Shown here one piece after another: positions 35,151 through 47,840 of a stretch of 64,000 nucleotides of DNA. Each line of letters opens with the position of its first letter. Position 1 is the stretch's first letter. The notes beneath the pieces were generated by a model. It was not told the DNA's origin, did not search any database, and saw nothing but the letters and a program-made list of their open reading frames with translations. Source of the DNA: Magicicada septendecula (taxonomy: Eukaryota; Arthropoda; Insecta; Hemiptera; Cicadidae); assembly GCA_034769895.1 (NCBI GenBank), contig CM068367.1, positions 127,522,927-127,586,926 on the forward strand. Reading direction: 5' to 3'. The translations under genes and the position numbers were made by a program.

Positions 35151-35636
35151 CATATGAAAGCACACGGTACCAGTTTATTCGGTTCTCAGCTTAAGACATG
35201 GATTTTGCCTCCGTACTATTCGTTCGGATACACACACATTCTCAAGCCTCTACGACTATTTCCTTTCAATGACTGAAGTTCTTCTTTAGTTTCTAATCAA
35301 GAGTTGCAGAATATTATTTTCTTCCGACGGAAACAATAATAATAAAACGCTGAACTGAAACCGTTAACCGATGAGACTTTCAGCGTCCTACATACGGCAG
35401 TTCAATACATATGTGGCGTATGAGTAGATAACTTGAAGTAAGCAACGCACAAACACAGTGAAAGTTCCTTATTACGCCACAGTATACGTACATAAATTAA
35501 AACGGAACAGGCGTTAAATCAGTTTCATTTGAGTGCAGTTATTTACGATTCAATCGCCGTAAAAGTAAGTGACTTATAGACGACGGTTAATCGTTCACAA
35601 TTACGGGCCGTGTGTTCTTACAGCCGCCGCACCCGT

Positions 35637-35780
35637 GTAGCTTTCTCGCGAACTGGGAAGTCGCGGCGCGCGGCAGCAGACGTGTCACGATAGGTTTCAA
35701 GGAAGTGGGGTCGCACACAACATGAAAGTCTGGGAACGGCTTCACCTCCTGGTTCGTGAACCGCACGCAGACACAGCTGC
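35637..35780 (+). repeat. Interspersed repeat, copy B
   Basis: Direct copy of 34457-34582 with two insertions (near 35667 and 35706). It includes the start of the 121-codon frame 35722-36087, whose C-terminus is only the (TC)n tract, so that frame is not taken as a gene. Confidence 0.75.
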
Positions 35781-36028
35781 TAAAAATACGTTACTATCCT
35801 CGTTTAATCGTGTGAACGGTTCTAATTCAGTAGCCGTTTATCCGTTTGAATCGACAGAATTGGACAACAATGGAGATATTTTGAGCCCAGCTGCGGCACA
35901 CTCGTCCGTAACGCACGGGCAGGCGCGAGCGTTGCTTGCTCATCAACTACATAAAAATACATATGTTAGGTCATTTTTTATATATTCGAATTCCTTTATA
36001 GTTTCTTTGATATCATCTTCCCCCTCCG

Positions 36029-36036
36029 TCTCTCTC

Positions 36037-36082
<46 letters not shown>
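36029..36082 (+). repeat. (TC)n microsatellite
   Basis: About 26 TC units with one interruption near 36040. Confidence 0.9.
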
Positions 36083-36085
<3 letters not shown>

Positions 36086-36126
36086 AACAGATGCTCAAAT
36101 AATTAGGCTGAACAACTTGTTATTCT

Positions 36127-36474
36127 TTATGTGAGTGAGGCGTGGGTCGTGACAAAAAAGGAAAGCGGCAAGATTCAGAGTGCTGAAATGCAGTTTCTTC
36201 GAAATACTTTAAATTATACATTGCAAGATAGAATAAGGAATGAAGATATCAGAGCAGAACTCGAAGTAAAGGACATAAATGAAATTATTTCAATTTACAG
36301 AAGACAATGGTCGGATCATCTGCAAAGGATGACAGAGGATCGATTGCCGAAAGCGGCACTGAACCATAAAGCCATTGGTAGAAGAGACGTGGGTCGTCCG
36401 AGGATAAGATGGGTGCCAGAACAGGTTTAAATAACCTAATCCTTGAAAAGGAGAAGAAGAAGAAGAAGAAGAAG
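36127..36474 (+). mobile_element. 5'-truncated non-LTR element with 13-bp target duplication
   Basis: The 348-bp insertion is flanked by AACTTGTTATTCT at 36114-36126 and 36475-36487. It begins at the RT C-terminal LYVSEAWV, continues in one open frame with AEMQFLRNTLNYTLQDR, IYRRQWSDHLQRM, DRLPKAALNHK and VGRPRIRW, ends PEQV plus stop at 36428-36430, and has a short UTR with CCTAATCCTT and a (GAA)n tail (36450-36474). The intact frame, exact tail and perfect target duplication show target-primed reverse transcription with severe 5' truncation, more recent than the RNase H element it interrupts. Same family as 23500-23730. Confidence 0.93.
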
Positions 36475-36555
36475 AACTTGTTATTCTGAAGGCATTAGAA
36501 GAGTTTCATAGAATCAGAGCATACAAAAGAAGTAAACCCAAGGCAAACGACAATA

Positions 36556-36633
36556 CAGAGTGGGCCATAAGTCGCTTAATTAAAATGCATTTGTTTATAA
36601 CTACGACAATCAAGCGACTTATAGCCCACTCTA
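36556..36633. mobile_element. 78-bp MITE with TA flanks
   Basis: The left end CAGAGTGGGCCATAAGTCGC and the inverted right end TAGAGTGGGCTATAAGTCGC form a hairpin with arms of about 22 bp. TA lies on both sides (36554-36555 and 36634-36635), as expected for Tc1/mariner-type target duplication. It interrupts the RNase H pseudogene between the AEQ and TDS motifs. A relative is at 58610-58689. Confidence 0.85.
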
Positions 36634-37309
36634 TATATACGGACAGCAGAATAGGAATACACTCAATTAATAACTGAGTGTATTACCTACAACGGTAACT
36701 ATCTTATAGAAGAAATAAGGAAAGTCCCTACAATACTAAAAAGCAAAAACTGGATAATAAACTTCAGATGGGTCATGGCTCATGTAAGCCTTTATACGGC
36801 AACGAAGTTACACAAACCGACTAGCAAAAGCAACGGTTCGGAATAATGAACTGGCAATCTATTTTCACAATATAGGCCTACCCAAAAGTGCACTGATTCA
36901 AGAATTAACCGAAGAAACTACACGTAAATGAGAAAACAAATGGAAGGATACAACGAAAGCTACAGTAACTGAAATGTTCTTCCCAACAAATGTGTCTTCA
37001 AAGACAGATTAAAAACAAAACTGAAAATGACTACAAGTTCACGGCAATAGTGACTGGACACGGAAAAACGAGACCTTATCTCCATCGTTTCAAAATAATA
37101 AACGACCCAATGCGCCACCAATAATACAATGCAGGAGAACAAACAGTGGATCTCATCATATACGAGCGTGTGACGTTAAAAATCACATAAGACAAAATCT
37201 AATCAATATTGTGACAAAAAAGGAACTTGGCCACCTAAAAAAAGTCGATCTTATAAAGAAACATCTGAAAGATTGAAAATATTTGTCAATGCAATCGAAA
37301 TCTAACAAG

Positions 37310-39091
37310 TTTCGTTTACCGTAAATAGTGCAATAGTGACGTATCAGCATTGTTAGCAGTGTTCTGTATAACGTATTTGTTATCAATTGATGTCAACGTA
37401 CGCATAAACATATTGTAATTCAAATAAGGAAAAATTTAGTATTATGTAGTATTAGAAAATTGTAACGCTTTAAAAAACACACTTGTAACCGAAGTGCAGT
37501 CATGCGGTTAAAGCATAGTGGCTGCCAGTGTAAAGATAGTAAAGTTAAACGTCTTCACAAGTGTGAATACATTCTTGGATGATTCGGTAGCCTGATACTT
37601 CAACGCTTCTAAGGGTAAACAGAGGGTTAAGATTCTGATTCAATTCGATTCGATTTATTGGTGAATTATAAAAACAATTACAAAAGGTCACGAAGAAATG
37701 CTGGAAGAAATCTTGTTAAAATCAAATAGATTTATTTACTAGCCACACAAACGACGTGTAATGTCTATTGCGTAAAACTCCTGTCGGACTGTGTGACTGC
37801 AACCGGTAGATTTAATTCAACTCATGGATTAAAACAACCCATGTTTTTCACGGAAGGAAAGGCGACGAAGGAGAGAAATGAGAGTCAAAAGAAGCCACTA
37901 CTAGGACTTAGGCTATCGGTATCTGCTAACCGTGTGCGATGCCTGTACTGAGATTTCTCTCTTAGAGATTAATAGCACATACAGGGGGAGGGGCGTAGGA
38001 GCTCCATCATATTACTACTTTCAAAAAAACTTCAAAATTTCTCGTTGTAACAATATATTCAAACTTTTTGAATACATAATTCGAAAACGCCCCACTTCAC
38101 AATAAGAATAATATTCTAACAGTGATATTACAATAAAAATGATATTCTACAGATTTTGGCGATGAAAATTAAACCCATCAAAATACGGATGAACAGAAGT
38201 GGAAGGAAAAATTGTAATATCTTTTACATTATACTGATAATACGATAACATTTTTTCATTATAAAATATATACCCAACTACAAATTATTTTACTCGTTCA
38301 CACATAGACTTTCCGAATGTTTACAAGGAAAAAACACATTTTCTTATGACAGATTTACGAGATCACAAAAACTGTTAGTTGAAGTTTTTTTTTTCCATTA
38401 TTTATTATTCCCATTCTTATCGCCGCCGGCACGTTCGGACAGGTTCACTTCTTTTTGCGTTTCATTAAAAACAAATCTGACAAAATAACTGCGCAGAATT
38501 TCGACATCGACATGATTAAACAAGATTGTGAATATAAACACAATTCTGACCCACACCCCACAACCCACAGTAATATTGTATTTGTCCACCGAACGGGTTA
38601 CGCTCTTTTATGTACTGAAGTCTTATCACAACACAAAAAGAAAAAATAATCACACACGATTACACGGAACAATGGACGATACCTGTTCAGTGTTCAGAGT
38701 GTTTCCGAACAGAATCCAAAATGATAATATTCTTGTTCAAATATACGTCTTTCCTATGTTAAGCTCCTATCACAAGAGAAAACCAATTGTATTCCATACA
38801 GTAATCAATGATACAATTCTGAATGATACCAAAAATTCCATAAAGACACTTTTTCTAACACGTTTTTTCCTACGGTAAACTTCTATTCGAACACTAGAAA
38901 ATTTACACCAGTAAAAAAAGTTTTGCTCGCTTGCTATAATCAGTCTTGCGAACACAAAAGGCTCAGGTTCAACTAACACACGCGGTTATTTCCATAAACA
39001 CGCTGGACGCTGTGATCCCGTACAAGACTCCGGTACTATAGCCTATATGTACGTAAACCTAATGATCTCTAGCATCTCTTTCATCGCCCCC

Positions 39092-39122
<31 letters not shown>

Positions 39123-40095
39123 ATTTTCGAATTAAAACTTTACTTTATATAATAATGAAACTTTCTCTTGTGAACTTAAGATAGTTTCATAATAGTTTCA
39201 TTATTATATAAAGTGTAGTGCTGTGAAAAAAGAATGATGAACAAACAAGACAACTAAAACTTAACATTCATTTTTATGACTCCCATATTGTGGAGACGAT
39301 GTTCTGAGCCTTGGTACACGCTCCACAAATTTACATATAGCCTACAACGCACTTTTAGATAGTAACTGAGCGCGTACTTTCTGTGCGTGCATATTTATGG
39401 TATACTTGAGGTTTAAGAAACCGTATTTCGCACTTTTAACATCTACGTTGTTCGCCCTATCCCCAATTTTGAGAAAAATAAAGAAATAAAATTGAAAAGT
39501 ACAAGAATTTAAAATAAAAATTGTGGAAATGCACAAAAATCACTTTTACCGCATAAAACGACCACAAGTTCGCCAAATAATGACGACAAAAATTAAGATC
39601 ACTAAAAAAATGTATGATAATCAAACTGACAACTGAAGCGACGTTGGAAAATGTTGCCCTGTAAAAGCAGAAGTTTGAATGCTTCTTATGCGGACAGATA
39701 GACTACGGCAAATGCTACCTTTTTATATCTCGGTAATGGTAGCAGGTACATCATTTTTTATTATTCAACTGAATTCCTAACGGTCAAAAACCTCTTTACC
39801 ATCAGAAACAATATAAGACTTAAAATTATGAATTTTCTGATAATACTACTTTTCCTTGCGTAACGAAATTGCGTCATACGTAATTTCCATTACATATCAA
39901 CTAATAGGCCTACTGTTAATACCTTATGTAAGGAACCCAATGATCTCCTGTGTGAACAGTATCTTGACTCAAGAAAATAAAGTCTTTAAAATAACTAACG
40001 AGTATGGTAATGAAGTTGGTTCAAAACACAACTCTCTTTATATCGTCTTAATACCTGCTTTTAGAACAAGTATTTATTATTTATTTTAGTACAAA
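37310..40095. other. Non-coding with simple repeats
   Basis: 37480-37560 contains GCGGTTAAAGCATAGTGG, which looks vaguely tRNA-derived but has no matching B box. A (TC)n tract lies at 39096-39122 and an inverted repeat at 39142-39214. No gene was recognised. Confidence 0.4.
39142..39214. repeat. Perfect 21-bp inverted repeat, 31-base loop
   Basis: ACTTTATATAATAATGAAACT at 39142-39162 returns inverted at 39194-39214. This is probably a tiny foldback or MITE remnant. The adjacent ATAGTTTCATAATAGTTTCA also repeats part of the arm. Confidence 0.75.
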
Positions 40096-40097
40096 AA

Positions 40098-40700
40098 TAG
40101 AACGAAGCGTCGAAGTTTCAACTCGACCGTTTGCCATTTTTCTGTCTGTCTCACGATAACTTTCGAGTGCATCCACCGATTTTCGTAAAACGTGGCACGT
40201 GAACCATACTTTTACCCTACAGAAACCTATTGTTTTTCAGATGATCCCCCAAATTCAAGGGGTGGAGATAAAAATGAGAGGGGACAAAACTGTGAAAAAA
40301 TCTCTAAACCCATGTATTAAATTAAAGGGAATAATCACAATCTAAAAATAGTGTTCATTATTGAAAATTTCAAAATTCTGGGACGCCAGGGTCCAAAAAT
40401 GGATGAAAAGTTTTGTAAATAATTCATGTGGGATATCAAATTAAAGAGAATTTTAATGCACAATTAAGTTTCGGAAACTTCAAAACTTTGGGAGCCAGGA
40501 CCGAAAAACCAGGCCAAAAATGTAAAAAAAAATTGTGAAAATTCAGCAGGGTGTCAAGACTAAAATGAATTATATCCAAATCCGAATGATTCCAAATTTT
40601 AATGTTTACTGTATGACTGAGTGCTCTACAAGTGTTATATCACTCCAGAAATAGTAGAGTAGTCGGGGTTTTTGAATTCTTCTAATATCGAAATTTATGT
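40098..40700 (+). mobile_element. Partial copy of the 29036 foldback family
   Basis: Starts with GAACGAAGCGTCGAAGTTTC, then CAACTCGACCGTTTGCC, CTGTCTGTCT, a TACTTTTACCCTACAG block, GGGGTGGAGAT, and TATTAAATTAAAGG-, TATCAAATTAAAGAG- and GTGTCAAGACTAAAATG-type motifs about 120 bp apart. It matches the left arm of 29036-29998 in order but lacks the right arm, ending in ATCGAAATTTATGTAATAAA. The truncated arm shows the tandem subunit structure more clearly than the full element. Confidence 0.75.
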
Positions 40701-43700
40701 AATAAATAAATAACAGTTCCGTTCAAAACTGTGAGCAAGTTCTGTAGCCTGTGCTTTCAATATCACATCCAAATTCGTCTTCAGCCGTAATGTAATACAA
40801 CCCAAAGTGTAAAAACACAAATCAAAACCGCCAGGGCTTATATCTGAAGAATAACGTAGCATCCTCTTTTCGAACTCAATGAGATACGAAGGTTGCGACG
40901 GGACGAACAATTACCAAACGGCAAGCTACTAAAAACCGAACTTTAACACGCGAACCTACAATTGGAGATAAGAAGGAAAGCCATGAAAACAAAGTAAACA
41001 AATGTGCATAGAGGCTTTTCGAAATCTAAATTCGAATAGGAATGTCAATAGAAAAGCAATGGCTTGACGTGAGCTGGAAGATTCGGAAAACCGCTGCCGT
41101 CAAACAGACCGCGCGACTGACACAATGAGGCATGAACCGCGCAGTTACAGTGGCGACCGCAAGTTACGAACCAACAGTGTACTGACTCGAGTGTCCCTTG
41201 CGCATCTACGGAACTGGATACATGTCTAAAGTGTTCTGTCGCACGGTTCAAGACCCTTTTCTGACAAAATTATGTAGCGTCACACTATTCGTCGCCACAC
41301 GACCTCCCGTTAACGTGAATACTGCTAATAACACGTCACTGCTTATGAATATAAATTACAGACAAAACAATAATTAAAACGAAATACCCCTATATAAATA
41401 AAAAGGGAATTCAATTTCAGCCCGGCACGAAAAAGTAATGAATTTTGCGAGCGATTGTAAGGCAAATATGCAGTAATTCTTTCCCCACCAAGCAAACACT
41501 TCACGGTACAAAGTAAGAAAAACGCAAGCTTAACGACCGACCTCCGCCAGACTCAAACCCTCGGCTTATGAATATGTAATGTAAATGCAACCCAGAACAC
41601 TATCGAAATCGATGACTGCGGTGGATAAGAAGAAACGCACACGTACACACGACGACTCAATGACACGAGAGCACGGGGCAGCAATCTGTTACTGAGAACA
41701 GTAAATGTTGACTGGAAAACGTAATTTCCGATGTAAATTTATTCCGACCAGTTTCCTATTCGATAAACGTCAACTCAACGCGTTTAATTCACGTGTCTTC
41801 TAACATAAATACGCATAATCCTAATATAGCCTATTGGTAATACCATTCCGACTTCAGGGTGTTTCATCTTTCCATATAAATATTAATATATCTGGAAAGT
41901 GGTTTTCATACATATTTAATCTATTATTCGTCAGCTAAATAAGCTTAAGAATACCTAAACAGCTAAATTGTGTTCCATGGAACAGATTTGTAAAACAACG
42001 CCCCACGTTGAGAATTTACAATAGGATACATTCCATTTACATGTACATGTATTTGCACACACTCGCACGCGCGCGCACACAGAGAGCAGAAACACTGACA
42101 TTACAGAAAAATAACAACAAAAATTAGGACTTTCTTGGCAACAGGTGTAGAACTGGACTGACGAACAGAACTAGCTGCGAGGAAATCAAAAGACGAATGG
42201 AAAAGGAGAGAAATGTACTATATAATATAAAACAAAAATTAATAAAACTGAACGTACGCATGGGTAGAACAGATCCAGGTCGACGGATAGACAGAGTAAC
42301 AAATAGGAGCCTCACATAGCCACAAGAACGTTGCGAAGAACAAGAAGATAACAGAGAAACGGTGATGCCAAGGAAACGACTAGAACATGAAGATTGAGAG
42401 TATCAATTAGTAAAAAGAAAGAACGCACCGACAGCTGTAGAAGTGGACTCGGAAGGCTAAACTACGAAGATCCCTTGTATCAAGGGAACCAAAATTTGCA
42501 AAAACCTACAAAGACTAATGCTTGGGGATTAATTATGCCAACAATAATTAATTATTTAATTGTACTAATTTGCAAAATGAGATCGTGTAATCACTCAATT
42601 AGGTTACTCATATCAACTGATTGAAGCTAAGTGACACGTTAGTTCTTTTATGTTAGCATAATTACTGCATGAAGACTCTAATTATTATATAAATTAATAA
42701 AACTACTATAAATCATTCAAGTGCCATTACTTTCTTGTTCTGAGGTAACTTTGACAATAATGAACGCATATATTCTGAATAAAATAAACACTTATTTATT
42801 AACATCATATCATTAAATAAAGAGACTTCAATATATAAAAGACTTCAATATATGGATGATTCCCTGTAAATACATTCATAAAAAGAACACATGTATATAT
42901 ATCAAATTACAATGCGAATCCAATACGTTGTTTGCTGGAAAACATACACATACATATATAATACAATCGATATATAGAAAAACACAAATAGTCAAACAAT
43001 AAATCTTATACTAATGCGTTCATTGCTGCCTCAGATGAATAGCGTTAATTATGTTTATCATATTTAATTTAAATACTCAAGGGGTGTTTCTCGAAAAGAG
43101 ACAGGTCAGTAGAGTTCTTATGATAAGAATAGCATAAAGATTACTTGTAAAGCGATTTATCCGATATTTCCATCGGAGTAACTCCTTCTCGTTGGTGGTC
43201 CATATGTGGGAAGCTGCGTAGCTGTGATGTCACTAACACTCAACACACGCGGAACAGATTCACTCGCGCTGTGTGTGTTTTCTGTTGATTCGGCTGTTAC
43301 TGTTCGAGTTTATGAAATCATGTGTCGTGTGGGTAAGTTCATCATTAACTATGGTGTATATATCTGTCTGTCTATTGTTGAACTTCTTGTGTGTACATTA
43401 ATGTATAGTGTCTTTGATACCGTGGTGTAATTGTTCCAAATTATATTGTATCGCTTCGCCGCACTGTACAACGTTACGATTTCGTTGTCCGGTAATACAT
43501 TAACAATAGTTCTGCGCGTCGGTTATTGATGAAACTGCGATTGGTTAGTTCAGTTCTGAACTTGAGTATAATAAAGAACTCTAGAGTTATTAAGCACTGG
43601 CGTATGTCGCATGATTTAGTCGCTGTAGGTACACTATTACCGGATACACGCCAATATCGAAATGTCTAAGTCACTCAATTATATGTCGCGTAGCAGAGTT

Positions 43701-45060
43701 CAAAGTCCCACTGCTGTCCGTATGTTAATCGAACTGTATCGAGACTTAGAAAATTTAGTTCCGTGAAGACTGTTAAAGTATACGATTGAAATATATAATA
43801 CTGACGAAAAATGTATGAAGACTGACGAAAATTATAAGTAGACTGTTTAAAAGTACGTGAAGACTGCTCTCCCGCGTGCCCTGCAAACAGTTTTTATCAA
43901 GCATCGTTTACCACAATGCAATCTTCTGGAAGACACGCCACAGGTCGAACATGATAGGACAGAAGATCTCCTACCCTTATGTCAGACTATCGTTCTTCAC
44001 TTCTCATTCGACGTTCCCGTTGCCATGATGACGACGGTCCTCTCCACCTGTTCTCTGGGTAGACGCTGGGTTGTGATTGGGTATCCTGTCTCCCCACAAG
44101 TTCGCGTCGAAAGCCTCCGTACTCTTTTCCTGGAACAGGAGCAATTTCTCGGTCGTCGATCAGGTCTTTGTCTAAGCGTACTCCGGACCCTGCTGCCGTT
44201 CTCACGCGAACAATGTGTCGTATTTCGTTATTGTTTCACTATCCTTGACCCTTTTTCCTGACGCAGCGTGTCGTCGTTTCCAAAACGGCACTCCTTCTCC
44301 CTGTCGTAAATATCAGTTGTAGCCAGTAAGACGTTCCCCCGCTGTGCACAAGTTCGATTCTATTCTTTAGGTATCGATGTCAGTTCTCATACAGGGTAAA
44401 TACCATTGTGTATTTACGCCCTTTTCTTACTACTGGTACACTTCAAATTAACCCGGCAGTGTGTCCGTCACAGTTTCTCTCTAAATTGGTACTTGACATA
44501 GTTTCTTTTTATCTTGCATGTTGCAGGCTGTAAATCTCGGTTGAGTCGAGTCTGTCACGGCCAACCTTATTCCCCATTGTAAAGTTATGTGAAGCGTATT
44601 CGTATTGTCCGAAGCAAACGTTCACTTGACACTTCGTTACACTGTTCTCTATTTATTGCTCGTGGCTCGTGTAGGGGTGTCTTGCTGTATGTAACGTCTT
44701 TTCGATCATACTAAAAAATTTTAATTTTTGGTTGTTACAAACCGTGAACTACAGGGGATTCTTAATAAAAAATATACTATAAATGCTTGTAACATTTAAG
44801 AAAGGAAATCAAAGAAAAGATAAGAAAATAATTACAATATTAAGGGGAGTTCACGGTTTTTCGAGTCCCGTCATGTGAAGTATAAAATTAGGTTTCGTTA
44901 ACTATCATTTATTTCTAACTTTCTGTTAGATCTGTTGATTAATTTTTTTTAATTCGCCTACGTTAGTTTTCAAATTACATGTTAAACCTACTTAGACCAA
45001 AACAGCTTAAGGCGCTACAGGCCGCTACGGACCTTGATCTTCTTCAATCCACATCCCCAA
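40700..45060. other. Mostly non-coding, possible dead LTR element in part
   Basis: 42060-42085 is CA/CG low complexity. 42150-42320 has a weak RT-like frame (EEIKRRMEK). 42500-43080 is very AT-rich. 43200-43340 has a 5'-exon-like stretch that ends in GTGGGTAAGTTC. 43560-43770 has AATAAAG followed by a short ORF (43662-43766), and 43857-44261 is a 134-codon frame with a GTG start and no domain. This could be the decayed LTR and leader of an unknown element. Confidence 0.3.
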
Positions 45061-45067
45061 CTGTCCT

Positions 45068-45474
45068 GAGAGCGTATTTACGGGGGGGGGGGACAAACGG
45101 GTTCGGACCTCCTTCCAGAGAGTCGAAAAAGTTGATTTTTTTTTTATCTTTTCATTTTTATGCTCTTTTATTAGTCTGTTTCCAGCTAGTAACCCTTTTT
45201 TTAAAATACAGACAGGTTTATTACACATTTGCGAATACGTTTGAAACATGAAATGTACGAAAAGCAGTTCAGTCAGTAGCTTATCAACAATGTTTCAGTA
45301 ATGCGTATTTTTATTGTGTTATTACAGTTTACATTAATGGGATTGATTTCAGGATGTTATCACACGTTTTTCTGCCACTGTAAATATAGTTACCCTTAAC
45401 TTGTTTTTTCTTTTGTATGAAGGCGAGACTCGACCGGACCCCCCCCCATGCCAAATTATACATACGCCACGGTC
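45068..45474 (+). repeat. G-tract/GTGGCGTA family, copy 2
   Basis: Aligned with 31200-31529 and slightly longer, with extra sequence near 45300-45380 that includes GTGTTATTACAG and CTGCCACTGTAAATATAG. The left side has an 11-base G-run (45082-45092) and the right side a C-run, then CATACGCCACGG. The ends are inverted relative to each other (GAGCGTATTTACGGGG / CCACGG), supporting a terminal-inverted-repeat element. It abuts the RT remnant at 45475-45690. Confidence 0.7.
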
Positions 45475-45690
45475 AACTGTCGTTATCCATACCTGCCCTT
45501 CTAATGGTTTTCTCTTCTTACTATAAGCTTTCTCAGCAAATTCCTCATGCTTCCTATTCCGAGACATTGTAACCGGTCTATGACCTTCCACATAAGACTC
45601 AAGCACCCTCTTCGGTGGTCTTTGCTCCTCCGTATTAACAAGATAACATGTCCAACTGACAGTTGTAACCAATCAAAGCTGGATACGGGG
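45475..45690 (-). mobile_element. RT tail remnant
   Basis: The minus-strand frame of 45349-45672 contains PPKRVLESYVEGHRPV followed by SRNRKHEEFAEKAYSKKRK. The R-V-L-E-S-Y-V-E-G-x-R-P-V-G-R-P step is a recognisable part of one insect non-LTR RT family. Here the GRPR patch is damaged. The frame then runs into the repeat at 45068-45474, which therefore inserted into or next to the RT remnant. Confidence 0.6.
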
Positions 45691-45699
45691 CAGTCTTTG

Positions 45700-47840
45700 T
45701 ATTGTTCGTACAATTCACGATTGTAGATAGCGCACGCTGGTAATATAAAATGAAAACTACGGTAACGGTAAGGCCATGTTTGTTGCCTGTCCACCCATCG
45801 TAAGCGATTGGTGCTACTGACATACTAAAGTCAGCTGATTAATACCATCTAGGTTTACTTTTAAAACTGTTGACGTATTAAATTAATTTAGTAACGTGTA
45901 CAGTATGTCCCGTTGTACCTAAGCAAACGATGCAAAAATCGCAACACGCAACTTCAACTGCAGCCAAAACGATCCAGTGGCCAACACGGATGGGCAAGGT
46001 TCGCCGGTTACGGTCTACTGCATATCCGTCTTAACTACCACCGGTCCGCCTGCCTGTCTTACAGGAATCTTGGCAATGACTTTATAACAGATAAATTACA
46101 CGCTCTGACAGAGTTCAGCGCAGGGAATTTATAATCATCCAGGAAACGAGAGAAATCAAATGGGAAACCAAATGAAAAATACAGAGTTCAACGAAACACA
46201 CGTGGGTCCTAAAATACACTTACTTATCACATTTGCATTACTCACATATACAGTATATGCTTCCAGTGTATCAAATTAGAGACTCGTGCGCGATCAATAC
46301 TTACTACCCTTTTCCAACATAATTTTATATTTAGTTTGTTTACAATGCTTTCAATTAAAATTAATTTCCTGCAATATTTTTTCTAAATTTAATTTAATAA
46401 ATTTTTTATCTATCATATTTCTACAGTTTCATAATAACATATTGCCTTACAAGGTTATTATTACATTACATTTATCTTAATATCTTGTAACGTTTTGTTG
46501 TTTGCCTACATACAAACTTACCAGACAGAAACGTACAAAGGCCTATTTCGAAACCGACCAAAACGTACACATTTTCGTCGTGTGGTTACAGCATAGTGAC
46601 TTCGCTTGTAAAGTCAAGCATCATATATGAATAAAAAGCTGAATGGATAATCCTTGTTGGTCGAGAACGTCTACGTTCGTATGAGGACCTCTACAAACAG
46701 AGATCAAACATTCAGTTATTTTCAATTTACTTTTACATACAAAGCCATTGCGTCCTTAACAGATGCGTGAAAAATTTAAAAAGCTATGTTTGTTTAAAAT
46801 AATTTACCGTTTCACAAGCAACCAATTATTTGTTTTCCCTACACATATTTTGTAAGCCCTAATTCACAGACGTCATAATTGAACAAATATGATTCCAAAC
46901 GGAAAGTTTTACAAGTAAATACAGTACGATAAAAATGTAGTCCTAGACATTTAATTTAGACCTAGACTTAACTTGGTTTAAATCTGACTATGTAAAGCAA
47001 ATATATAGACATTAAGAAATACGTACGGAAAAACAAATGAATATAAATGAATATGTACACTGAAATAACACAGTGCTCTATATATACAATAAGTTGTCTA
47101 AATAGTTTACGAACTAAAAAAAAATTAAAATAAATGCACTAAAACATCAAAAAAGGTTCGCACGTATTGTCAAATAGTAACTCTTTAATACCCTACACAA
47201 ATTATAACAGTTTGACTGGTAACTACGAAATTTTATTAAATCTAACATACGTCTCACAGAAACAGTATAAACTGCATCATCGGACACTGAAAAGTAATAA
47301 AACATTTATACCGCCAATAACTCTTTTGGTCTTCGATAATAATGGAGCTGATTCCAAGAAACGTGCGTCACATTATATCAAATTTAATACTCGCAAATAA
47401 AATAATTAGGTATGTTTATAATCATCATTAAGCCCCTCCACACACACACACACACCATAACGTCACATCAAAATAAAATTTCAAATATAGAAATTCCGGG
47501 AGTATGAAGGCGGTGCATATGCGCAGAAGGAAGACTGACTATACGCATTTGCATACAAATTAATTCTCGAACAGCGAAAACAAAAGGTGCTGGCAACAAG
47601 GAAACAGGCTGCTACGTCAACTTTCGATTGCTGACCGTAGTCAACATGGTTTCAACATGTGCGTGTCGAATGCTTCCCTGCTTCCGGCTTGGCGTCTTAA
47701 TTAAACGTGAGAATCGCCTACACTTACTAAACTGTCTCCACGTTCGTTCGCTTCGCACAGCAGACGCTAAGAATGTCAGTAGGCCTACTTTCTAGATCAG
47801 CAGTACATAACAATCGGTCATTTTATCTCATCATCGTCAT
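45700..47840. other. AT-rich non-coding stretch
   Basis: 46280-47400 is strongly AT-rich. A (CA)n tract lies at 47438-47456. 46575-46620 has a weak similarity to 37495-37540. No gene was recognised. Confidence 0.45.

Larger units (their letters stand above)
36095..37310 (+). pseudogene. RNase H domain and C-terminus of a LINE, interrupted
   Basis: Host element of a nested insertion. 36095-36126 reads SNN, a stop, AEQLV; from 36488 LKALEEFHRI continues it. After 36636 come TDSRIGIHSI, NFRWVMAHV (about 36763), GNEV and LAKATVRNNELA, then LIQELTEETTRKWENKW, TGHGKT (about 37052), LHRFKIIND and EQTVDLIIYE (37138). E of AEQ and D of TDS correspond to two catalytic residues of type I RNase H, and the later H/GNE region to the end of that domain. 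The TGHG...Y-L-x-R-F...E-x-[VT]-D-H-L pattern is the zinc-knuckle-like tail that follows RNase H in I/jockey-type LINEs, with its cysteines lost here. Frameshifts and stops are many. Two later elements (36127-36474 and 36556-36633) split it. Confidence 0.85.

Noticed and set aside
35722..36087. 121-codon plus-strand frame
   Set aside because: Its C-terminal third is only the (TC)n tract read as Leu-Ser repeats, and its start lies in an interspersed repeat.
37490..37560. tRNA-derived-looking GCGGTTAAAGCATAGTGG; similar hints at 46575 and 62915
   Set aside because: Similarity is limited to about 15 bases and no B box follows, so no SINE could be defined.
42150..42320. Possible RT thumb fragment (EEIKRRMEK)
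   Set aside because: Single short motif without flanking RT blocks.
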